Shown piece by piece: positions 46,301 through 55,900 of a stretch of 64,000 nucleotides of DNA. Both the position numbers and the translations under genes were made by a program. The DNA is from Edaphochlamys debaryana. Its lineage: Eukaryota > Chlorophyta > Chlorophyceae > Chlamydomonadales. The notes beneath the pieces are model-generated. The model saw nothing but the letters and a program-made list of their open reading frames with translations, was not told the origin of the DNA and did not search any database. Positions within the stretch are counted from its first letter, which is position 1; every line of letters begins with the position of its first letter. The stretch is from contig JAEHOE010000018.1 of assembly GCA_016858145.1 (NCBI GenBank), forward strand, positions 1,116,001-1,180,000, in the 5' to 3' direction.

Positions 46301-49300
46301 CTCGTCGCCCTCCGCCACGCCACGGTACGCCATCCAGCCGCCCAGGCCCAGCAGCTTCCAGACCGCCTTGCGGCCGGGGCAGGCCGGGGTGAAGGAGAGA
46401 GTGGCGTCTACCAGGAGGCAGCTGCTGTCATTGCCGCCGCTTGGGCCACCCGCACCCTCCCCCGAGCTGGCGTCCCGAACCCGCAGGGGCAGGCCCAGTG
46501 GCGCTGGCGGCGGCGAGGCAGGCCCTGTGTCGCCGCCCACAGGCGCCAGCCCTGCATCGGCGGCGAAGGCCGAATGGACCTTCAGGTAGCCTTGTTCGAG
46601 CCCGGCCGCCGTCACGGGAACTTTGAGGTTGAAGCTGCTCAGCCGGGGGCCCGCGCCCTGCCCTGTTGGTCTCTGCGACGGAAGGCCCACCGCCGCCGCC
46701 GCCGCCGTGGCTGACGTGCCACCTGCCATTGCCAGGCACCGGTCCGCCAGAGGCAGGATGGGAGCGTTTCCAGGCATGGCCGGTCCCGTCGCAGCTGCGC
46801 CGTGCGCGGCAGGCGCTGGCATGGAAGGAGAGTTGTTTGCGGCCGAACGTGGCTGCAATGGGGAGCAGCCTGGGTGGGGCTTGACGGCCGGCAGCATCGC
46901 GGGAGCAGTGGCCTGTGTGGCCCCACCGACCGTCTCGGCTACCTTCTCCATCGATGCCTGCAGCACCTGGGGGGAAGCAAGGTAGGTAAGCGGTCAGTAG
47001 TGGCGGGTCGTGCTCAATGCGGCGATGCTGCTTGTAAGCCTACATGTGTGCCCCAGGCCATCTATAGAACTCCTGAGCATCGTCACGTACCGTGTTTGGC
47101 GGCGGACGCGGTTCCACGTGCCGCTGTGCCGGGGCTGGCGGCGGGGCTGGCAGCTGCTGAAGTGCCCGCAGCACGGTGACAGCGACGTCAGTGTCAGTGT
47201 CACTGCACTGCCCGAGGGCGGGCTCGTGAACAACTCCCTCTCCAGCCGGTCTCCGCTCCGGAGCTTCACCCACTGCTGTAACGCCGACGGGCGATGACGG
47301 CGGCACATGCGCACATGCCAACGCGGTTGGCTTCACCTCAGCCGGGCTCTCCGTTGCAGCCGCAGACGTGGGAGGAGGGTCGTCGGCCCGCGGGAGCAGC
47401 GCCGTTGAAGGGCAAGTAGGTCTCGCCGCCTCCGCCGCGGCAGTCCGGCTAGGCAGGTCCCGCACGACCGACAGCTCCTGTATGTGGAAAGATGGATAAT
47501 GGCCAGACGCATGAGCAGTGGGTTCCGCTTCCCTGCCTCTAGCCGCTGCACAGGGCAAATACCCCCACTGTTCCGGCTGCGAGTTCCACGCACCTTGCTC
47601 CTCGGCGACCTCAGCTCCGCAACGGACAGGAAGGCCGACGGAGACAGAGGGCCGGGAGCGGAGGTGGGAGAGAGCTGCAGCACCGCAGAGGTGCCGGGCG
47701 TCGAGGCTCTTGCAGGTGCGGCTGACGGGCCGGAGGAGCAGCCGGCCTTTGCTGCGGCACTGTCTCCCTGGGCCCCGCACGCCCCGGCGCCGGCGGTGTC
47801 GGCAGCTTGTGGCGGGGAACCCGCGCCGTCGCAGCGCAGCGCGGTGCCTGCAGCTGGCGCTGATGGGGCAGCAGTGGCAGCAGGCAGCCGGAGCACCTCA
47901 GCCCGGTCCGCTGGCTCCTGCTGGTGTTCCTGCGGCACCTGTTCCGGTGGCTTGCTCCTGCGCTTGCCAGGCTGCGTAGGGTCCTGCTGACCCCAGCTAG
48001 GCTCGAGGCCCTGAGTGGCTGCCGCCAGCACGGGCCGCACGGGACCCGGCACGGAGAAGCCTGCAGATACGGCCGAAGGGCACGAGGGGAAGCCACCTGC
48101 AGTCGCACCACCGGCTTGAATGGCGCTGGCCCGGAGTGGCTTTGCGCCGGGAGCCTCCATAAAGCCGTCGGCGCCACCGCCTGACAGGTCGGCCATCTCT
48201 GCGCCAGCCGCCAAGCTGACCCCGCCCGAGGCCCGCACGGGCTTGCGCCCCGCCAGCTTCCGACGCTCCACCGCCAGTGCAGAGAGAGGAGCATCGTCAG
48301 GGCTCATGATGCTCGGGTTCTGCGCCGCCGGGCTGGAGCCAGCCCCGCATAGGATCTCGCCAGCCCCTCTGCCGCCGTTTGCGCAGGAGCCGGCCCTGCC
48401 CTCAGCAGCCCTCCCCGCAGCTCCGTCCGGGCTGACCCCGCCGGCCGAAAGCGGTGGGGGCTCAGGCGGCCGCGCTGCAGGGCTGGCGGCGGCGGCCGAG
48501 GCAAGGCTGGCGGCCGCGTGCTGCCTTGTGGTTTCCGCCAGCAGCAGCCTGGCCAGGGGCACGTCGTCACTGCCGCTGCTGCCAGCACTGCAGAGCGGGC
48601 CCCGGGGCGGCGCGAGCTCGCGTCGTGGGCCTGCAGCCACCCCTGCGCCAGGGCTGATGCGCTGCCACTCCCCTCCCGGTCCCGGGCGCCAGCCATCCTC
48701 ATCCCCCTCCACCTCCTCATCCTCCTCCTCCGTGCCGCCCGGCACCTCGTCCGTCACCAGCTCGTCGTCGCTGCCCGCCAGCTGCTCCGCCTCGTCCTCC
48801 TCCGCTCCCGCCGGCGTAGCCGGCCCCGCAGCGGCAGCATTCAGCAACACGGCGGCGTTGTTGCCGTCCACGCCAGTACCCAGCCGCTGCCAGCGCCCGC
48901 CCGGCCCCATCCGCCAGCCCTCCACATCGAAGTGGGTCGGGTCGCCGTCGCGGTGTGGCCGGAAGAGGAGCCAGTCGCCCTCCTTTGAGCCGAGGGCGTG
49001 GGCCATGAGAAGGTGTAGAGCGCCGGTTCATTGCGCCCCTTCATGCCCAACTCGAGCTGGGGGTCAAAAGGGGGCGGCGGGAGGTTGCCTCTGGCTCTCG
49101 CTCCAGCAGGGAGCGCCGGGGACGTGCCGGCACCTGCCCGTGTCCCCTGGTCGTATCAGGCCCGCCCGGCAGACAGGCACTGCCCGTGTCCCCTGGTACC
49201 TGTGCTGCATGTAGTACCTAGGCCCGCCCGCATGCCCCACCTCACCTCCACCGTGTAGCTCTCCTCGTCCTCGCCCACCCCGCGAGGCCACAAGTAGAAG

Positions 49301-50359
49301 CGCAGGGTCCGTTTGCCCTCCAGCCCCTCCCGCACCCGCTGGAAGACACCGCCCTCGGCCGTCATGGGTGAAAGCACCCGCATCTGCTTAGTAAGCTCCC
49401 AGCGCTTCAGCTTTCTGCAGCAGCGCGGGTCGCCGATGGCCCCGGCTGCTGCCGCTGGCGCTGGCTGCACCTCCCCTCTGGCGCCTGGCTGCCGCCGGGC
49501 TGCTGCCTCCTCTTCTACGGGCTGCTCGCTCTCCTCCTCCTCCTGCTCCTCCGAGTCTTCGCCGCTGCTTAGGGAGCCATGTGACTCCTCCGTCGTCGAG
49601 TCCTCGTCATCTCCATCATCGGACGGCTCGTCCGAAGCAAGCTCGTCAGCGCCACCGCCGGGACCTGCCCCAGGGCAGGAGAAGGGAGCAGCAGTTTCCG
49701 CTAGCATCCAGCATCTAGCATCTAGCATCTAGCATCTAGCATCGCTCTTCCTCCACCCCGGTGCCAGGCTGTTGTGTGGCTGCTGTCCCCTCCCCCTCCC
49801 CCACCTGCGCCCGGAGCCGCCACGAAGACCTCCCCGCTGGCACCGTCCCGCCACAGCGCCAACTTCTCGACGCCTTCTGGCAGCTGAAGAGAGTTCACCA
49901 GAGGTGTGGCGCTGCTGATGCGCCACTTGCGGTCGCGGCGCGTGATGTTGGGGCCGTGGAAAGGGACGGGTGGACTGCCGGGCACGAAGGCGAACAGCAA
50001 CACGGGCTGCGCTGGCACGTTTGCCACAGTGGTGAAGAACTCGGGAAAGACCTGAAGGACGAATGGGCGAGGGGTGCAAGCACGAGTCATGACCGGCACT
50101 TTCAGCAAGGGGGTGTCCGAAGAGTCGCTACCTCCACCTGATCAACTCCCTGCCACCCTCTCAGCAACTAACACCAATGCCACTTGGCACCAACCTTCTT
50201 CACGGAAGCTGCCTTGAACTTTAGCTCATGCCCACGCACACGCCAACCTGCCAAGCACCAAGCCGCTGCATCCTCCGGCACTGCAGCTGGCCGGGTCGGC
50301 TGAGCCGCTGAGCCCCCCTGATCCATTGCAGTCGCTGCACCTGCAGCAGCGAGAGGCAT
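40389..50359 (-). CDS. Multi-domain chromatin protein: B3-like repeats, SET methyltransferase domain, SR-like tail
   Basis: Ten exons from 5': 50195-50359 (start MPLAAAGAATAMDQGG), 49805-50051, 49246-49664, 47594-49056, 47091-47477, 44816-46966, 43410-44678, 41361-43196, 41113-41253 and 40389-41036. They give about 2,908 residues if one missing base in exon 4 (near 49006) is allowed. Phases agree everywhere else, including across a GC-AG intron after 44816. The N-terminal half carries about five B3-like modules, for example KAVWKLLGLGGWMAYRG then EGDEVHVSFE. The SET domain (residues about 1900-2070) shows GLGLFARAAI, GNEAALVNDPR, a Cys in QANCM and LRDYGAEWW; the GNE-x-x-x-x-ND form is typical of one plant/algal SET group. 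A Pro- and Arg/Ser-rich region follows, then a helical end. Likely a nuclear histone-lysine or other protein methyltransferase. It could instead be two genes if the frameshift is real. Confidence 0.65.
41850..42870 (-). other. SR-like Arg/Ser- and Pro-rich region of the SET protein
   Basis: Repeated RS/SR dipeptides (KRHRSRSSSRGRCSG; RSRSRSPVRQ; RGRSPGRCG) followed by Gly/Pro-rich and polyproline stretches. Such sequence usually marks association with splicing or RNA polymerase II C-terminal-domain machinery. The open frame is 1,836 nt without a stop and stays in phase with the SET exon. Confidence 0.6.
43090..43800 (-). other. SET domain, split by one intron
   Basis: SET domains transfer methyl from S-adenosylmethionine to lysine. 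Visible core pieces in order: ERGGLGLFARAAI (SAM-binding N-SET), GYGNEAALVNDPRRNP (pseudoknot strand, with E in place of the classical His of N-H), TAAAQANCM, then after the intron at 43197-43409 LPVLVALRDIAPGEQLLRDYG, ending in the catalytic-site Tyr. I see no Cys-rich post-SET. Confidence 0.75.
44640..50250 (-). other. Five B3-like modules in one protein
   Basis: Modules on the minus strand at about 50250-49830, 49420-48960, 46650-46280, 45845-45520 and 44905-44640. Each begins with a beta-rich motif (for example VRIRVAATTSG, VRIPVTANALTKSG, FNLKVPVTAAG). Three then have an L-P-L-x-V-R type strand. The central two end in W-K/R-L-x-G-L-x-x-W-x-x-x-x-G-V-x-x-G-D. That order matches plant B3 DNA-binding domains, but the similarity is judged by eye only. 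The last module is completed by the exon that follows the GC-AG intron and runs on towards SET. Confidence 0.5.
49703..49743. repeat. Heptanucleotide tandem repeat (AGCATCT)n
   Basis: About five copies of AGCATCT in the intron between exons 2 and 3 of the B3-like/SET gene. Confidence 0.85.
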
Positions 50360-50669
50360 GGTATCGTGCGGACGAGGAAAGCCTCGGGCAAGGTAGGTAA
50401 GGAGGGTAGAATCAGCACACTGGAGACCGAGACCTTCCCATCCAACCACCAAGCCCGGCCCTACCACTCTGGGATCAGCCGGGTCTTGGGTAGGCGCATA
50501 AGTTGGGTGCGGTGGCGCCCGTCCGGCATGCAGTGGTCATGGGTTCGGGACTGAAGCTCAGTGCAACTGCAAAGGCGACGGGAGGGTCTCGTGCTCCTGT
50601 GCGCCTGTGAGGTGGCGGGCGAAGGGGCGGGACAGCTGGGGGAGAACGCGGGCAGTGGCGGCTAGGCGT

Positions 50670-52067
50670 TCAAGTCGAGGCGCCCATTGGCAGACTCAGC
50701 GCACCTGCGGCCGACAGCAGCGCTGCCAAGAGCGCGTGGGGGAGCGCGGAGGCCGCGCGCCGCAAATTGAGAGGCCTCTCCGACCCCAGGGTCGCGCTGC
50801 GCCTCGCCTCGCTCGCCTCGCCCGGCCTCGCCTCGCCTCGCCTCCGCCTCCGCCTCCAAGCCACCGCGCACAATGGCACCAGCTGCTTGCGTGTTCTGTC
50901 GCTGGAGGGAGGGGCGGCCGCGGTGCAAGCGGGGGACGAGGCGCTTCGAGGCGCTTCGATCGTGGCGTTACCCGTCTCAACTGCTGCGTACAATGGGGTC
51001 CTTCCCCATGCAGCAAGGGGCATTCAAGAGCGTGGGAGTGCAGCAAGGGGCAAGAGCTTGGGAGTGCCATACACCCCACCAAGCGTCCGTGTCTGCGGCT
51101 CTATCTCCGTCCCCGTCCCCTCCGCTCCGACCTCGGTGGCCTCAGTCCGCGCACCAGCCTCCAGAAGCAGCTTGCTGATCCCCACAGCGTACCGCCCCTC
51201 TGAGCTGCCGCGTGTAAGGGTGACTCCTGGGTGACTGCCCTTCCTGTGGACCGGGGGGAAGGCAGCATGAGACTGCCGCTGCGCTGTGCCCCTCTCGCCC
51301 CTGTCCCTTGCCCACCATGTCAGCTGCCTCGGTCCCGGCACCGGCCTCCAGAAGCAGCGTGCAAAGCTGTACATGCCCTTCTTCGCGGCCATGTACAACG
51401 GCGTCCTTCCTGCCTGTACGTGAAAGGCACAACGAAGGTTGAAACCCCGCCGTTCTATGCATCTTCGGCCTGATCCCTTCCCCACCTCGTCAGCTACCTG
51501 CGTTGTCGCGCCGGCTTTCAAGGGAAGAGTGATCATCCCGGTGTGGCCCGTAGCGTTCCTCCTGTACAGCAGGGGCCCGACCCTCAGTGCGGGGCCGGGC
51601 CCTATGCCGCGCAGCGTCTCCTGCACTGTTAGTGAGCTCACCCCGTCCATCACGTCCCGCACGTCCGTGCGGGCGCCCCCCTGTAGCAGCACCCGAACAA
51701 CTTATCGCGCGGCCCCACAGCGCAGCAAGGGCGAGGGGAGTCCTGCCGGCATCCTGCGGCGGTGAGCGGGGGGTACAGGGGGGATACGTGCCGTCAGGGC
51801 CCGAGCGGCTCAGGGTGTGATGAGACGCCCAGCCACGGGTCAAGCAAATGCAGGACTCCAGCACGTGCCTTTGTCCGCTACCTCGATATTTGCTTTTGCT
51901 CCCAGGAGCAGCCGAACAAGCCGAACGACTTGAGCGTCGCCCGCCTCCGTCTTCGCGCTTGCTTTCAATAGAAGGTCGGTCTTTGCGATGCCTCCTTGAC
52001 GCACTGCTTCGTGCAGAGCCGACCGCATAACGTGCAGCTGCGCTGGCTCGCGCGAATTGCCCAGCAT
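50670..52067 (-). pseudogene. Decayed ankyrin-repeat gene
   Basis: At least five ankyrin-repeat fragments occur in order on the minus strand but in different frames and without consistent splice junctions: SALHEAVRQGGIAKTDLLLK and VVRLVRLLLGAKANIEVADK (51890-52040), AGRTPLALAALWGR and VLLQGGARTDVRD (51640-51750), AGRTPLYMAAKKG and HVQLCTLLLEAGAGTEAAD (51320-51420, separated by a one-base frame change at the GGCATGTACAG site), ISKLLLEAGARTEATE (about 51140-51190), and GRTPLYAAVETGNA (about 50970-51010). A possible ATG is at 52067. Some pieces may be real exons with one repeat each, but at least two frame breaks fall inside single repeats, so I call it a pseudogene. Sequencing error is an alternative. 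Confidence 0.5.
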
Positions 52068-52970
52068 GGCGTCGCACAGTGCGCTCGCGCACACTCGGGT
52101 CTGGAGTAGCTTGGGCAGCTGGGGGTGGCTATGTGCTAACGAGCTTATGGGCTAGCGTATTGTTAACTGTTCCATCTCCGCCCCTGTCCTTGCCATCTCC
52201 TTGACTAGCAAAGCGAAGCCCCTACAGGCCCCTATTCCCTTAGCTCGAGCTCACACGTATCCCATGCGACCCACCCACTCGTCCCGGACTCGTTCAGCCA
52301 TGCGCCACAGCCCTCCACAGCTGCCCTACGACCCTCCACAGCTGCCCCTTTCCCCTCACACGGAGGCTATGCCCTGCGGCCCCTGTCCCGTGTGCCTCAG
52401 CTGCCCCTGCCCCTGCCCTGTCAACCTGTGCTGTTCTACCCTCACGACACGACCCGCAAGCTCATCAGACCAGTTGACTTCTCACCGCAGCGCATGTCAG
52501 GCCTTCCCCTTCCGGGTCCCCCGCTGCTCCGGACTGTACCCGCCTGGCCCCACAGCGGCAGGGCCCTGGCGCGCGGGCACTGGTATAGCACCCAGCTGAG
52601 CGCCCCCGCCATGGCAGCCTGCGAGCGGCCACCTGCCACTGTACCCGTATGAACAGCGTCGGCCCTCCAGCCGCTCAGCGCCCTCCAGCCGCCGTGCAAG
52701 CCATGCGGCCACCGCAAGGTCGAAAGGCCCGAGAGCTCACGCCGCTGCCTCGGTCTCAGCCACCGCGCGCCGGCAGCGCACTCCCGCCTCCTCCCGCAAG
52801 TTTGCCGCCGCCGCCGCCGCCCTGTGGGCGGCTCTCCGCTCGCGTGCTGACTGCTAGGCCCTTGCTCCGCCCGGCAGCCCCGCCTCCACCACAGCCACTT
52901 CCATCCTCCTCCACAGCCACCGTCGTTGCCCCGTGCCTCTGGGCCTCCGCCTCCGCGCCCGTTGCGGCCC
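52068..52970. other. Intergenic: AMP deaminase 3' flank and ankyrin remnant 5' flank
   Basis: About 900 nt. It contains a short imperfect repeat CCCTCCACAGCTGCCC at about 52310-52345. No minus-strand TGTAA for the AMP deaminase and no supported gene were found. Confidence 0.5.
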
Positions 52971-55900
52971 TCACTCGCCCAGCTTGGCAGTGGCGGCCTT
53001 GCGGGTCTGGTGGCACACGGCCCCGTGCAGCACCAGGCGCATCTCGTCGCAGTACGTCTCGTGCCTTCGAGGGGCAGATGTGGGGAGGGAGGGAGAAGGA
53101 GGTTGAGTGGTGTAGCCAAGGGGCCCAGCAGGGCGCCGGTACAGCAAATCCGCATGGCTGTTTAGCAGCGTGAGGGGCTGTGCGTACGGGGGGCTCTCCA
53201 GCAGTCGCTTCTATAGTGGAGTGGGGGCCGGGCGCTCTACGCTAAGGAGGCTGGCGCACCTGAAGCGCAGGCGCAGGTTGGGGACGTTGGTCTTATGGAT
53301 GTCGTTGCCCTCGGGCCCCGGGCGCCAGTAGTCCTCCGCCACCCAGTGCTTCTTGCAGGCGTGCGGGAAGCCGCTGTGCAGCACGCCGTTGCGAGCGATC
53401 TCGCACAGGTCCGCGCTGGACATCTTGAACACCTGGGGTTGCGGCGGGAGTTGTGCATGGGGCGGACTAATGTACAGTAAGTCCCGCTCCTCTCGCTCCT
53501 CGCCATCCCGTACTGCCGCACCCCCCTAACCCTCCTGCCAACTCCTCCTCCACGCCCCACCTGCGCCGCCACCAATCACTCCTTCGTTCCGGGACCATTT
53601 GCACGGCTGCCTCCCTACACCCCTGCCTACTCACGGCCCCCAACCCTGCCCCCTGTCCCCCCTTCTGTCCCACCTGCGCGGCCACCGAGTACTCCTCCAC
53701 CAGCGGCTCCTTGGTGAGGTGGATCATGACGGGGTCGTCCGTGGACAGCGACACGCTGAGGCCGCGCGCGAAGAAGAGCGGGAAGGGGTTGCGGTGGTAG
53801 TCCAGGAAGAGGGAGTTGTTGGAGAGGGGGGACATGCACAGCCCGATCTGTGCCAGGTAGTAGCTGCGGGTGTGGTGGGTGGGAAAGGGGTGGGGGTGAG
53901 TTTGGGAAGGTAGGGTTGGATGGATGGAGGTGGGGTGGATGGGAGCAGAGAGTGAGAATCCAGTACATGGACATCGGACGCAGTCCGCAGTGGCGCGGCT
54001 GTTCATGGCCCAGCGGCGGGTGAAGCGGGAAGCAGAGCACTGGCCGACCGGTGGTGGAGCAGCAAGTGGTGGCAGCGGGTTCGCGGCAGGGTGTGCGTGG
54101 CGCGGCGTGACGGAGGGCGCACTACTCACAGGTACTGCAGGCAGGGGCTCTTGCGCAGGTTGATGCCGTGCGCAATGTTCTCGCACAGCATGAAGGACGC
54201 CACCAGGTGGTCGATGTCGCCCGCCTCGCCCGCGTGGGGGCGGAAGGTGAAGGTGTTGAGCCCGCGCGCCTCGCGGAACTTGTTCAGCGCGTAGCTGGGC
54301 GGGAGGGGGGGGGGCAGGGGTGGGGGGCAGGGTCGGGCGGGTCGGGGTTGATTGGGGATCGGGGTGTGAAGTGAAGGAGGAGGTGAGCGGGAAGCCTTTC
54401 GCCATTTTCGACTGCTGCAGACTGCTGGCTTTCCTCGAGAACGACTTCTCGCCTCGCGGAGAGGCGACCCTGCCTCTGGACCTCACACAGGAATAGCTTT
54501 ATATAGCTCTGCCCCGGTGCGCCCTCCAAAACCCCACACACATGGCCCCCGCTACGGCCCGGCTCACAGGTTGGCGTAGATGTAGTAGGCGTAGTAGGAG
54601 TAGGCGCAGTTGTGCTTGGAGGACCAGCGCTGCGGCGGCTCGGTGTGCTTGGTGGGGCGGCGCTCGGGCTTGGACTCGTCGTCCACCATGTCGAACCCCA
54701 CCACCTGGGGGGGGAGAGGGAATGCAGGACGGGTGAGCAACAAGTGGACATGGCCAGAGGGGTTGCACCGTTCCGTACAGGGCATGGGCGTATAAAGGCA
54801 GAGCAGGGGTTGGCCAAGGCACGGGACCGCGAGACGGGGGAGGGGAGGGGGAGGGGAGGGGGATGGGGGGGCAGGGCGGGTAAGCGACGGGGCGGGCGTT
54901 CCTTGAAAGTTTGAGGCAATATGCAAGTAGTGCAAAGGGGTTGCACAGTGCCGTACCCTGGAGAAGCCGCTCTGCTGGACCACGTAACCTGCCAGCTCCA
55001 GGGTCCCCTCCTCTCCCTCGCCCGTCCCTGACTTGGACTCACGTGCGCGAGCATGACGTGCAGCTGCGGGTGCGAGGCGGGGTCGGCCGTCACCTCGAAC
55101 AGCGGCTCGAACACGTTGTCCAGCATCTGCTGGAAGTTCTCAATCACACCCGTCTCCTTATACACGTTGTACAGGCGGGGAATCTGCGGAAGCACGTGTG
55201 GCAGTACAGTACAAGTTGGTACGCGAGCACAGGGACCGAGCACAGGCACAGAGCAATTAATCGGCCGGCAGGGCACACGCGCACGCCCGCAGGTGCGAAG
55301 CTGAGGCACAGGAAGCATGGTCCTGGCCTTCCCAACCCAGCTCCCCGCCTCAACCAACCGGGCCAACCGCAGATCCTGCCCGCAGCCCCCGTGCCCCACC
55401 CAGACCCCCCTGCTCGCAGCCCCCCTCCTCGCCTGGATGAGCCAGACGTTGTTGTCCGAGTGCAGCTGGAATCCCACCACCCAGGCCGCCAGGATGTCCC
55501 ACTCCATGGCCTTGCGGCCGTACACCGAGATCCGCATCTCGGCGTGCTGGTACTTGGACGACTCCAGATCCTCAAACACCTCCTTAGTCAGCTCGGCCAG
55601 GAAGCGGCCGTGGATCAGGTTGTCCTGGGATGAAGGTTACACGGGATGGGCGGATTTTGAGGGGAGGAAGAGGAAGGGCGAAGGAGTCAAGGGGAGCTAC
55701 GCTTGCTGTCACATGGACATGGTTGGTGCACCGCAAGCCCCAGATCCCCAGATCCAGCTCCACAATGTCCCGTGCGCACCTGCTTGATGAAGATCTCCCT
55801 CAGCCTGCTCTGGCCGCAGGGGTTGTACTTGAGGTTGAACTTGTCGAAGCGGTGGAAGGTGTTCTTGTCGGCGTGCATGTCCAGGGTGTCCACGTTGAGA

